Of a stretch of DNA of 64,000 nt, positions 24,895 to 33,613 are shown in pieces; position 1 is the stretch's first letter, and every line of letters starts with the position of its first letter. This stretch comes from Gluconobacter thailandicus F149-1 = NBRC 100600 (lineage in GTDB: Bacteria > Pseudomonadota > Alphaproteobacteria > Acetobacterales > Acetobacteraceae). The notes under the pieces were generated by a model. That model was not told where the DNA came from. It worked only from the letters and a program-made list of their open reading frames with translations, and ran no database searches. The stretch is from NCBI RefSeq assembly GCF_000964465.1, contig NZ_BANH01000040.1, positions 46,870 through 110,869 on the forward strand, in the 5' to 3' direction. The position numbers and the translations under genes are program-made.

Positions 24895-25821
24895 ATGCGC
24901 GATGCTGCCATTGAAGCTGCGACCGCCCAGATCAGGCGTGTGCAGAACGGTGAGGTTCCGTCCCCTGTAGTTTGCACGTTCTTTGACGAAGCCACAAATA
25001 CCGCCAGCCACGTTGTTCACTGCCTTGTCACCCGTCGCGCTGCGATCATTGATAGCGTACTTGATTACGACGCCGCCGCGGGCCGGACATCCAACGGTTC
25101 TGCCCAGGTGATTGTGGAGTATGTTCGCCGGGAAGGGCTGACCGTCGACTGGCAACTCGAGACGCATGCTCATGCCGATCATCTCTCGGCTGCACCATGG
25201 TTGCAGGAACAGCTCGGTGGACAGCTGGGAATTGGCGCGGACATCATTCGTGTTCAGAATGTTTTCGGCAAGATTTTCAACGCTGGCACGCGTTTTGCGC
25301 GCGATGGGTCCCAGTTTGATCGGCTGTTCAGGGATGGGGAGACTTTCGCGCTTGGTGAAATTCCAGTGACCGTCCTGCATGTTCCGGGTCATACGCCTGC
25401 GGACATGGCGTTCGTTATTGGAAACTCCGCCTTTGTCGGGGACACGATTTTCATGCCGGATTTTGGCACGGCCCGTGCGGATTTTCCGGGGGGCGATGCC
25501 CGTCAGCTTTTCCGGTCCATTCGCCGTCTGTTGTCCCTGCCTCCGGAAACGCGTTTGTTCCTCTGCCATGACTACAAGGCTCCGGGTCGTGACGAGTATG
25601 CGTGGCTGACGACGGTTGCCCTTGAACGCGAGTGCAATATCCACGTTCATGATGGCATCAGCGAAGACGAGTTCGTGTCCATGCGGACGACGCGAGATGC
25701 AACACTGGCGATGCCAAAGCTTCTGATGCCGTCCGTACAGGTCAACATGCGAGGTGGCCACATGCCCGAGCCGGAAGCGGATGGCATCAGCTACATCAAG
25801 ATTCCCGTCAACCGCATCTGA
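24895..25821 (+). CDS. Persulfide dioxygenase, metallo-beta-lactamase fold (Blh/ETHE1-like)
   Basis: A 308-aa non-heme iron enzyme that oxidises glutathione persulfide to sulfite. Metal ligands: THAHADH (about residues 90-96 of this start), HVPGHTPADM, GDTIFMPDFG. LFLCHDYKAPGRDEYAW is typical of the Blh/ETHE1 group. The start ATG at 24895 follows GGGGGTGAAAACGTC; earlier in-frame ATGs (24823, 24868) lack a ribosome site and 24823 would overlap the promoter. First gene of an operon with the SQR fusion and the TauE/SafE exporter. Confidence 0.85.
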   Translation: MRDAAIEAATAQIRRVQNGEVPSPVVCTFFDEATNTASHVVHCLVTRRAAIIDSVLDYDAAAGRTSNGSAQVIVEYVRREGLTVDWQLETHAHADHLSAAPWLQEQLGGQLGIGADIIRVQNVFGKIFNAGTRFARDGSQFDRLFRDGETFALGEIPVTVLHVPGHTPADMAFVIGNSAFVGDTIFMPDFGTARADFPGGDARQLFRSIRRLLSLPPETRLFLCHDYKAPGRDEYAWLTTVALERECNIHVHDGISEDEFVSMRTTRDATLAMPKLLMPSVQVNMRGGHMPEPEADGISYIKIPVNRI

Positions 25822-25866
25822 GCGGAACCATATTCATCCATTTTTACCGTCACCGGAGAGGTAATC

Positions 25867-27552
25867 ATGCCCACAAACCACATCACGGAACGCTATGCTG
25901 TGTCCCCTCAGGTGGCGCCGCAGGATGTTGCTGTTCTGAAGAGCGAAGGTTTTCGCAGCATTATTTGCTTCCGGCCGGACGGTGAGGCACCGGATCAACC
26001 AGAAGCCAAGCTGGTGGCCGATGCTGCAAAGGCCGCGGATATGGCATTTGTCACCATCCCGGTGAAGGCGGGGACGGTGCCTGATGACTCTCAGATCCAG
26101 GCAACCCGTGCAGCGCTGGCGTCCCTTCCTTCGCCGATCGTTGGATATTGTCGCTCTGGAACCCGCGCTGCTCAGATCTGGGCATTGGCAGAGGCTGGCA
26201 CGCGTCCAGCCAGCGACATTCTTGCGGATGCTGCGCGGGCGGGTATTGATCTGGGTGGTTTGAAGTCTCGCCTTGAGGCCGTGCCGGCACCGTCCATGCC
26301 GTCTCGCGAAGGTGCACGTCACTTTCAGGTCCTTGTCATTGGTGGTGGGGCTGGGGGGCTGTCGGTTGCGGCAAGCCTTCTGAAGCGTGACTCGGCTCTC
26401 GCGCTAGGGATTGTGGAACCATCCGAAGAGCACTTCTACCAGCCGGGCTGGACGCTGGTTGGTGGCGGTATTTTCAAGGCCGCACAGACGCGTCGCCGTG
26501 AGCAGGATCTGATTCCCAAGGGCGCGGTCTGGCTGCGAAATGCCGTGGAAATCTTCCGCCCGGAAGCGCGTGAGGTTGTGCTGAATGACGGGACGGTTCT
26601 GTCTTACGATGCCCTGATTGTCGCAACCGGGATTTCCCTGAACTGGGACGCTATCCCGGGCCTTAAGGAGACCCTCGGCAAGAACGGTGTGACCTCGAAC
26701 TATCGCTACGATCTCGCGCCCTATACCTGGCAGCTGGTGGAGCAGTTAAAAGGTGGCAAGGCCATTTTCACGCAGCCTCCCATGCCTATCAAATGTGCGG
26801 GTGCGCCGCAAAAAGCCATGTATCTGGCTTGCGATGCATGGCGTCGTCGGGGCGTACTGAAGAGCATTTCGGTCGACTTCAATACGGCAACGCCTGCCCT
26901 GTTCGGCGTTAAGGAATTCGTTCCTGCATTGATGAACTATGTGCGCGATTATGATATCGCTCTGCATCTCGGTTCAAAGCTGGTCGAAGTGAATGGGCCT
27001 GAGCGGATTGCCGTGTTCGAGCGCAAGACGGAGACCGGTATTGATCGTGTGGAATGTACGTTCGACATGCTGCATGTCGTACCGCCGCAGGTCTCCCCGA
27101 AAGTGGTGCGTGAAAGTGCGATTGCCGGTTCGGATGGCTTCGTGGAGGTCAATCCCGAGACGTTGCAGCATGTCCGCTATCCACAGGTCTTCGCTCTTGG
27201 GGACGTGATTGGCACGTCCTGCGCCAAGACGGCAGCGGCTGTGCGGGTTCAGGCTCCTGTGGTGGCAACGAACGTTCTGGCGTTCCTGAAGCGCAAGGAT
27301 CCGGTTTCGGGATACGGCGGCTACGGTGCGTGCCCATTGACGGTGGAGAACGGCAAGATCGTACTGGCTGAATTCTCCTACGGCGGAAAACTGGCGCCAA
27401 CGCTTCCGAAATGGCTGCTGAATGGCCAGAAGCCAACCCGTCTGGCCTGGTGGCTCAAGAAATACGTCATGCCTGCTCTTTACTGGAAAGGCATGCTCAA
27501 AGGGCATGAGCTCTTCGTCGCGCCGGAACCGTTGAAGCCCGGCAAGAAGTGA
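25867..27552 (+). CDS. DUF442 phosphatase/rhodanese-like domain fused to sulfide:quinone oxidoreductase
   Basis: A 561-aa fusion. Residues ~1-115 are the DUF442/TIGR01244 domain (tyrosine-phosphatase fold) with active-site loop YCRSGTRA; in BigR operons elsewhere this domain is attached to the dioxygenase. Residues ~150-555 are a type II-like SQR: FAD loop VIGGGAGGLSVA, two conserved cysteines in PIKCAGAPQK and GTSCAKTAA. It would oxidise sulfide at the membrane, with the N-terminal domain probably moving sulfane sulfur to glutathione. The C terminus has a hydrophobic/basic patch suited to membrane contact. 45 bp after the dioxygenase gene. Confidence 0.85.
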   Translation: MPTNHITERYAVSPQVAPQDVAVLKSEGFRSIICFRPDGEAPDQPEAKLVADAAKAADMAFVTIPVKAGTVPDDSQIQATRAALASLPSPIVGYCRSGTRAAQIWALAEAGTRPASDILADAARAGIDLGGLKSRLEAVPAPSMPSREGARHFQVLVIGGGAGGLSVAASLLKRDSALALGIVEPSEEHFYQPGWTLVGGGIFKAAQTRRREQDLIPKGAVWLRNAVEIFRPEAREVVLNDGTVLSYDALIVATGISLNWDAIPGLKETLGKNGVTSNYRYDLAPYTWQLVEQLKGGKAIFTQPPMPIKCAGAPQKAMYLACDAWRRRGVLKSISVDFNTATPALFGVKEFVPALMNYVRDYDIALHLGSKLVEVNGPERIAVFERKTETGIDRVECTFDMLHVVPPQVSPKVVRESAIAGSDGFVEVNPETLQHVRYPQVFALGDVIGTSCAKTAAAVRVQAPVVATNVLAFLKRKDPVSGYGGYGACPLTVENGKIVLAEFSYGGKLAPTLPKWLLNGQKPTRLAWWLKKYVMPALYWKGMLKGHELFVAPEPLKPGKK

Positions 27553-27567
27553 TCGTCAGCCAGCGCA

Positions 27568-28335
27568 ATGCACATCGCGATTGAACTGTTCTGTGGCGTC
27601 ATCATCGGTTTCACACTTGGATTGATTGGCGGGGGTGGTTCCATCCTCGCTGTTCCCCTGATGGTCTATGTGGTGGGTGTAAAAAACCCCCACGTTGCCA
27701 TCGGTACCAGTGCCATGGCGGTGGCCGTGAATGCGCTGGCGGGTCTTGTCAGTCATGCGGGGCAGAAAACCGTCAAGTGGCGGTGTGCTGCCGTTTTTGC
27801 ACCTTTTGGCGTTGTTGGGGCGTTGGTGGGTGCGGCTCTGGGCAAGGCCGTGGATGGCCAGAAACTACTCCTCTGCTTCGCCATTCTTATGATTGTTGTG
27901 GGCATTCTGATGCTCCGGGGGCGCCGGAATCCGGGGATTGCCGGGGCCGCCTGTAACCGCGACAACATGCCCAAAGTCATGGCCAGTGGACTGGGAACAG
28001 GCCTCCTGTCCGGGTTCTTCGGAATTGGGGGAGGGTTTCTGATCGTACCATCCCTGGTTGCCTGCACACGGATGCCTATTCTGAATGCGATTGGCACTTC
28101 GCTGGTGGCAGTCGCGGCTTTTGGTGCCAGTACAGCCCTGAGTTACATGCTGTCGGGCTATGTAGACTGGGTCATGGGGGCGCTGTTTGTGGTGGGCGGC
28201 GTCGTGGGCAGCACACTGGGAACTTCTGCCGCTCGCCGTCTGGCTGGGGCAGGGAGTACTCTGACGACGTTTTTTGCGGGCGTTATCTTCGTTGTTGCAA
28301 GCTACATGATCTGGCAAAGCCTTGCGGCTCTCTGA
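27568..28335 (+). CDS. TauE/SafE-family sulfite or organosulfonate exporter
   Basis: A 255-aa membrane protein with about 8 hydrophobic segments and the two TauE/SafE repeats: GFTLGLIGGGGSILAVPLMVY (repeat 1, in pieces) and GTGLLSGFFGIGGGFLIVPSL (repeat 2, in pieces). Third gene of the sulfide operon, 15 bp after the SQR fusion. Exporting sulfite made by the dioxygenase is the natural role. A strong terminator follows. Confidence 0.85.
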   Translation: MHIAIELFCGVIIGFTLGLIGGGGSILAVPLMVYVVGVKNPHVAIGTSAMAVAVNALAGLVSHAGQKTVKWRCAAVFAPFGVVGALVGAALGKAVDGQKLLLCFAILMIVVGILMLRGRRNPGIAGAACNRDNMPKVMASGLGTGLLSGFFGIGGGFLIVPSLVACTRMPILNAIGTSLVAVAAFGASTALSYMLSGYVDWVMGALFVVGGVVGSTLGTSAARRLAGAGSTLTTFFAGVIFVVASYMIWQSLAAL

Positions 28336-28370
28336 CACCTTGCCTTTAGACGCACGAATGTTTTTCATTC

Positions 28371-28405
28371 AAAGCCTGCCTGATGAGTTCAGGCAGGCTT
28401 TTTCT
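28371..28405 (+). terminator. Terminator of the sulfide operon
   Basis: AAAGCCTGCCTGA and TCAGGCAGGCTTT form a 13-bp stem with a 4-nt loop, then TTTCTTTT. Confidence 0.85.
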
Positions 28406-28677
28406 TTTGGTGGTTTTTGAGTTCAAGTGACATCATTTCGCATATCAAGAATCTTTACTCTTAATGAATTTAGTTAATTTTAATGTATTGCGAGGCGGAC
28501 ACTCCGTCCTCACATCTGGTTTTCCATTTCCGTAAAACCACAACGAAGCGCCACTTTTGGTGAAACGGAAATTTTAGTCGTCAGGCCAGCATCTCATTGG
28601 AGAAACGGTCTTTTTCCATGTTCCATTCCTTAACCGTTATGACATACTACACGTGATATTGAAGCACGGGGGAGAGA
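28406..28677 (+). promoter_or_regulatory. Intergenic region before the XRE-cupin gene, with inverted repeats
   Basis: No gene seen. TGGTTTT (28517-28523) and AAAACCA (28534-28540) form a spaced inverted repeat, and ATTTCCGT near 28526 pairs with ACGGAAAT near 28563. The stretch 28440-28490 is very AT-rich. These could be an operator and promoter for the regulator downstream; nothing more specific can be said. Confidence 0.3.
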
Positions 28678-29223
28678 ATGGTGGCGGATGTCGGTCAGAG
28701 ATTGCGGCTTGTTCGTGTCGCAAGGAACCTGTCCCAGCGGGAACTGGCCAAGCGCACAGGTGTCACCAATTCTACCATTTCCCTGATTGAATCAGGAGAC
28801 ATGAACCCCTCGATAGGCACGTTGAAGCGTGTTCTTGACGGTATTCCTGTCACGCTTGGCGATTTCTTCAGTTTCGAGACAGAAGGGCAGGAAAAATATT
28901 TTTACCCCGCCGAAGACCTGACAGAGATCGGACAAAAAGGCGTGTCCCTGCGGCAGGTTGGGGGCAATCTGTTCGGTCGTGCCCTTCAGGTCCTGCATGA
29001 GCGTTATGAGCCGGCATCTGGTACCGGTGTTGCATATGCTCACGATGGGGAGGAGGCCGGTGTCGTTATCCGCGGGCAGGTGGAAGTCACCGTGGAGAAC
29101 CAGACCCATATTCTTGGGCCGGGGGATGCGTATTACTTTGACAGCCGCAAGCCCCATCGCTTCCGCTGTATCAGCGAAGAGCCCTGCGAACTGATCAGCG
29201 CATGTACGCCACCGACATTCTGA
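28678..29223 (+). CDS. XRE-family regulator with C-terminal cupin domain (PuuR-like)
   Basis: A 181-aa regulator: HTH_3 at residues 8-60 (LRLVRVARNLSQRELAKRTGVTNSTISLIESG, in pieces) and a cupin at residues ~105-175 (GEEAGVVIRGQVEV, LGPGDAYYFDSRKPHRF). PuuR-type regulators of this form control polyamine or amino acid use. No such genes adjoin it; it is flanked by a convergent glycosyltransferase. Ribosome site GGGGGAGAG directly before the ATG. Confidence 0.85.
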   Translation: MVADVGQRLRLVRVARNLSQRELAKRTGVTNSTISLIESGDMNPSIGTLKRVLDGIPVTLGDFFSFETEGQEKYFYPAEDLTEIGQKGVSLRQVGGNLFGRALQVLHERYEPASGTGVAYAHDGEEAGVVIRGQVEVTVENQTHILGPGDAYYFDSRKPHRFRCISEEPCELISACTPPTF

Positions 29224-29266
29224 TCAGTCGCCTGTTAAAACAGAAACATGATGGATGTGTGTATTC

Positions 29267-30205
29267 TCAAGGATGAAGAGGGCGGTTTTCCCGGAATCCA
29301 TCCCTGAGATAATGCTGTAGAGCGCCAATTGTGTAGTGCTGCTTCACATCAGGATTGGCCTCAAGATAGGCGTTGTTGTTCCACAACGTGGTTGCCAGCC
29401 TTGGTCCTTCGACGAAATTGACCGGGGTTGCGCCGGCCCCCACAAAGACACGCACACTGCCATCATAGAGATGGGCGTATTCATCAGCAGTGACGAGAAG
29501 TGCCTCAACAGCATGAGCGCCTTCTGCGTGGGGCTGGGCAAGATAGGCGCGCAGAGCAGCTTCGTCGTCCGCATCAACCAGGCCGACCACCTTGTTCTTC
29601 AGGCGCTCTCTCCAGGCCTGATAGGGAACGTGGTGGTCATGCAGATAAGTGAAAGCAGTACTTTTGAACTCATCCCGAATGGCTGAGCGGGGTTCGTGCT
29701 GTCCATTATCGCAAACTGAGATCGTTTTGGCTGCGACAAATCCTTTGTGGAAATGGCGGATGGGAGAGTACCAGCCGGTCTGACCTGGAACATTGAAAAG
29801 AGATGTATCAATTCTGAGCGCACAGTCTGTGCCTCTCAGGGCATCAAGGCCTACATGAATGGCGGCCTTGTCCAAGGAGAGGCCGTCTTCCGTAAAGATA
29901 GCGAGAAGCTCATCGCAATCGACGGGCAGCGCAAAATCATAATCATGATTCCCGTCCCAACTGTGGATGATATTGGTAAAATGGCCACCCTTGTTATGAA
30001 AATCATGCGGCTGGTTCAGATCTTTTCGAACCAGAACGCCTCGCTTTTCGGCGCTGTCCAGAATGGCAATTGTTTGGGGATCAACAGAGCCGTTATCAAG
30101 AATAGTCAGATTTTCGAAACCGAAAAGCCAAGCATAATGCGCAATCCAGCGAGCGAGCATGGTACCTTCATCTCGCTGCATCATTACAACGCGCACAATA
30201 GCCAT
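29267..30205 (-). CDS. Glycosyltransferase, family 2/Glyco_tranf_2_4-like
   Basis: A 312-aa cytoplasmic protein. It starts with a GT-A fold strand VVMMQRDEGTMLARWIAHYAWLFGF (in pieces), then LTILDNGSVDPQT and the acidic metal motif PVDCDELLAIF (about residues 94-104). A late HDHHVPYQ segment follows. The pattern is that of the 'glycosyl transferase family 2' proteins that work on surface polysaccharides. It stands alone; acceptor unknown. Confidence 0.75.
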   Translation of the reverse strand: MAIVRVVMMQRDEGTMLARWIAHYAWLFGFENLTILDNGSVDPQTIAILDSAEKRGVLVRKDLNQPHDFHNKGGHFTNIIHSWDGNHDYDFALPVDCDELLAIFTEDGLSLDKAAIHVGLDALRGTDCALRIDTSLFNVPGQTGWYSPIRHFHKGFVAAKTISVCDNGQHEPRSAIRDEFKSTAFTYLHDHHVPYQAWRERLKNKVVGLVDADDEAALRAYLAQPHAEGAHAVEALLVTADEYAHLYDGSVRVFVGAGATPVNFVEGPRLATTLWNNNAYLEANPDVKQHYTIGALQHYLRDGFRENRPLHP

Positions 30206-30486
30206 GTTTTTACTCTTCCCAATGCTTCCGGATATGCGATGCAGGCGGGCCGGTCAGGGTCTGATTGCGAAGGCAGACACGCCTTGGCTGCAATATATAA
30301 AGAAGTTTGACCTGCTTCGCTATCCTGTGGGGAGAGGTGAAAGAGGTGCCAACGGCTTAAGGTTCCCTGCTCACAATTTCATGAGGGGTGTTTTTTCCAG
30401 GAAACGCACCAATCTTAAGCCTTGTGGAAAGCCTCTCGATTTCGTTAAGGCTAGAGGCAAGACCTTTTTCAACAGGGAGGCCGGGT

Positions 30487-31140
30487 ATGTCCCAGTCGTC
30501 ATCTTTAGCGGTAAAGGAAATCTTTCCGCCGCATCTCGGAGATATGAAGGTGGCGCGTTCGCCTGGTAGGCCCGTCAATCTTCTTCTGAAAGACACGATT
30601 CTGTCAGCGATCGCCACGGTTCTGACCGAAGAGGGCTATCAGGGGCTGACCATTGGCAAAGTGGCGAAAGCGGCGGGGGTTTCCACGGCAACCGTTTATC
30701 GGCGTTGGCCAACGAAACAGGCCATGTTCTTCGATGCGATCCGTCAGTGGAAAACCAGTCTGACACCGGATATCGACACGGGAAGTTTTCTTGGAGATGT
30801 GGATCAGCTTGTTGAAGCGCGTATCCGCTTTCTTGCAACCCCACTTGGGCGTACCTACGGCACTTTGCTGGGCGAGGCGGTCCACAACCCGCAATTCGGG
30901 ACTGTTCTGCGTGAGGTCAGCATCGAGCCTGCACGGGCACAGATGCGCTGCTTTCTGGAGCGCGCAAGACAGCGGGGAGAAGCCGGGTTCTGTTATCCAG
31001 CTGATACGGTTCTGGACATGCTTCTCAGCACTATTCACTTCCGCGCAATGGACACCTTGTGGAACTGCACTCTGGAGACAGAAGCGAATATCCGGGACCT
31101 CCAGGGTCTGATCCGTTGTTTGGTTGGAACCCGCCAGTAA
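30487..31140 (+). CDS. TetR/AcrR-family regulator
   Basis: A 217-aa regulator with the TetR HTH at residues ~35-75: AIATVLTEEGYQGLTIGKVAKAAGVSTATVYRRWPTKQAMF (in pieces). The start at 30487 has AGGGAGG 6 nt upstream; an ATG at 30544 is possible. It is convergent with a TonB receptor gene 25 bp downstream, which may be its target together with the receptor divergent from that one. The ligand is unknown. The 280 bp upstream show no gene. Confidence 0.85.
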   Translation: MSQSSSLAVKEIFPPHLGDMKVARSPGRPVNLLLKDTILSAIATVLTEEGYQGLTIGKVAKAAGVSTATVYRRWPTKQAMFFDAIRQWKTSLTPDIDTGSFLGDVDQLVEARIRFLATPLGRTYGTLLGEAVHNPQFGTVLREVSIEPARAQMRCFLERARQRGEAGFCYPADTVLDMLLSTIHFRAMDTLWNCTLETEANIRDLQGLIRCLVGTRQ

Positions 31141-31165
31141 GCGGGCACAACCCCCTTTGTTGATG

Positions 31166-33433
31166 TCAGAAGTTGCTTGAAATACGGCCGCCAATAAATC
31201 GTGGCGTGCCGGGAATATAGAAGTACGTTGTCGTCGCCATGCCGCCACTTTCGAAATACTGGCGGTTCAGGATGTTCGAAGCGTACACCGTGGCTTCCCA
31301 GTGCCCCGAGGCGGGGCGCAGGGTCGCGTGAGCTCCAAGCAGGAAGTAGGGTGGCAGGCGATAAAAGCCCGTCCCTCCGACAGCAATGGCCTGACTGCCA
31401 CGATATGACCAGTCTGGCCCGATATCGAGGCCTAGTCGATCTGTCAGGGCCTGACGCCATTCGGCTTGCCCATTGAGGGTTAGCTTGGGCTGCCCGTTAT
31501 CCACGCCTGCAAAATCGGTGGTAATGGCCTTCCAGACGCCTGTCTTGGCATAATAGGCGTTTGTAGCGGCGCGATTGACGTTCGGGAAATCCTGATAATT
31601 TCCACGCTGCCAACCAATATTCTGTGTGACGAAGATATGCCGGACCGGGTGCATTTCCACAGTGCCTTCAAAGCCCCAGCTTTCTGACTTCGGAACATTG
31701 GTGATTTCGCTGAGTGGTCCGTAATTCGGGATCATTACTGTCCCGACAACCTGCTGTCCGTGGAAATCATTATAGAATGCGGCACCGTTCAGGCGCAGTT
31801 TTCCGGGGATTGGGTCGCTTTTGAAGCCGACCTCATGGGTCAGGACTGTCTCCGGGCCGAAGGGATCAAGCTGGGCCTGGATCTGGGTATTGTTGGCGCT
31901 GAAACCGCCCGGTTTGAAGCCCTTGCTCAGCTTGTAATACACCATGGTGCTTTGAAGCATCTGCCACGATACGCCGATCTGTCCCGCGAACTGGGCAGAT
32001 GCCGTACTTTCAGGCTGGAAGATACGTGTTGAACGGCCAAAGATTTCAGATTTCAGACCTGTGAGTGAGCGGTCATCAATTTCGTGCAGAAGTCCGCCAA
32101 ACAGCGTGACGTTATGAGGCAGGCGATAGCTGATATGGCCGAACTCGGATGTGCTTTCCTGATTCATCCCGAAATTGGTGGACATCATGTATCCGCGCGC
32201 AGTGTAGTTCGTGTAATCGAACAGAAAGCGCTGTTTCATCCGGCTGCGCTGATAGAACGCGCCGACAACCCATTGCAGACGGCTGGATGGATCGCGGGAT
32301 GAGAGCCGAAGTTCCTGCGTAAACGCGTTTGCGCTGATGGTGCGGTACGTATCGGCCTGTGAGGCTGACGTTGCATCCTGATCTGTGTATTCGCCCTGGC
32401 GTTCTGTTTCAAAGGCGCTGATGGACGTGATTTTGGCAAAGCCCAGATCGCGGTCGATATGAAGATCCCAGCCCCAGAACTGGTTGTGCTCGCTCGGTTT
32501 GAGGCTGCGGGGACGGCCGATCAGATCGGCAAACTGAGGCCTCAGAGACCATTCAGCCTGCTGCCGTCCCAGTGAGGGCAATCCCTGGGAGCCGATCAGA
32601 CGATAAACCGGAACGCCGGTAACGACTTCGCTGTTGTCCTGCACGAAATGACCGGACAGCATGATGGTCGTCCGGCTGTCAGGACGCCAGCGGAGCTTGC
32701 CACGCAGAGCCCAGGAGTCTGCATCGCCCAGATGGGCTCCCGTGAGGGGATTGGTCTGCCAGCCGCCACCCTGTCGGGTTTGACCGGAAAGGCGGAAATC
32801 GAGTCCCTTCGCCAAGGGGCCGGACACGTAGGCTTCGCTTCGGCTGCGGGCATAGGACGCAATGTCTTCGCTGGCGCCATAATGCCAGGTGCTCGTCGGA
32901 TCTGCCGTGCGAAAACGGACTTCACCGCCTGTGTCGGACTGTCCATGCATGGTGCCGACCGGGCCCGGTGTGACCGTTGCATCTGCCAGGTCGAACATCA
33001 GGCCGCTGGCCATGGTCGAGAATGCGAAGGGCACGTCATCGAAATAGGTCAGAACGGTTGGAATGTTGTTTTGGGTAAAGTCGTTGAAACCCACGCCGCG
33101 AAGATAAAAATTCGTGGAGGCCGTTCCGTTGATGGACTGAATGGTCAGATTGGGGGCAACGCGCTCAATGTCCCGTAACGTCACGACGCCGCGCTCGATA
33201 AGATGCTCTGCGGTCAGTCGTGTATCGGCGTCCGGCTGTTTCTGGGCTGACTGAAATGCAAAATCCGTTCTCTTGACGCTGACCTTGATGGTTTCATCCG
33301 CATGAGCCTCAAGAGATTTCGGCGCGGAGTGCCTCTGTTCCTTTTGGGGTAGATGGATAGGGCGTGTTGCTGCGAGGGTTGATGAGGCGCTCAGGAGACT
33401 GACGCCCAAAAGAAGAACCCTGCGGAACGACAT
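31166..33433 (-). CDS. TonB-dependent receptor
   Basis: A 755-aa outer-membrane receptor. Signal peptide VLLLGVSLLSASSTLAATRP; TonB-box-like DETIKVSVKR; plug domain with LIERGVVTLRDIERVAPNLT and FYLRGVGFNDF; 22-strand barrel ending in Phe (GGRISSNF). The plug resembles receptors of the Sphingomonas/acetic-acid-bacterium type for iron chelates or organic substrates. The ATG at 33433 is chosen because it puts the signal peptide at the N terminus; a GTG at 33499 is the alternative. Substrate unknown. Divergent from another receptor across 180 bp. Confidence 0.85.
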   Translation of the reverse strand: MSFRRVLLLGVSLLSASSTLAATRPIHLPQKEQRHSAPKSLEAHADETIKVSVKRTDFAFQSAQKQPDADTRLTAEHLIERGVVTLRDIERVAPNLTIQSINGTASTNFYLRGVGFNDFTQNNIPTVLTYFDDVPFAFSTMASGLMFDLADATVTPGPVGTMHGQSDTGGEVRFRTADPTSTWHYGASEDIASYARSRSEAYVSGPLAKGLDFRLSGQTRQGGGWQTNPLTGAHLGDADSWALRGKLRWRPDSRTTIMLSGHFVQDNSEVVTGVPVYRLIGSQGLPSLGRQQAEWSLRPQFADLIGRPRSLKPSEHNQFWGWDLHIDRDLGFAKITSISAFETERQGEYTDQDATSASQADTYRTISANAFTQELRLSSRDPSSRLQWVVGAFYQRSRMKQRFLFDYTNYTARGYMMSTNFGMNQESTSEFGHISYRLPHNVTLFGGLLHEIDDRSLTGLKSEIFGRSTRIFQPESTASAQFAGQIGVSWQMLQSTMVYYKLSKGFKPGGFSANNTQIQAQLDPFGPETVLTHEVGFKSDPIPGKLRLNGAAFYNDFHGQQVVGTVMIPNYGPLSEITNVPKSESWGFEGTVEMHPVRHIFVTQNIGWQRGNYQDFPNVNRAATNAYYAKTGVWKAITTDFAGVDNGQPKLTLNGQAEWRQALTDRLGLDIGPDWSYRGSQAIAVGGTGFYRLPPYFLLGAHATLRPASGHWEATVYASNILNRQYFESGGMATTTYFYIPGTPRFIGGRISSNF

Positions 33434-33613
33434 GGGAAAAGATACTCTTCTGAAAGGAAAGTGCCGGGCAACGGCAGAATTGTGGCTTTTATATCTCACC
33501 GGGACGCCAGAGCAAACAATCAGGAGGAAAAGAGTCCGCTTCCGCTTGATCTGTTATGATATAACATAATAGAGACTTGGCGCTGAAAATCTCTTTCGCC
33601 TGTTGAGGACGTC

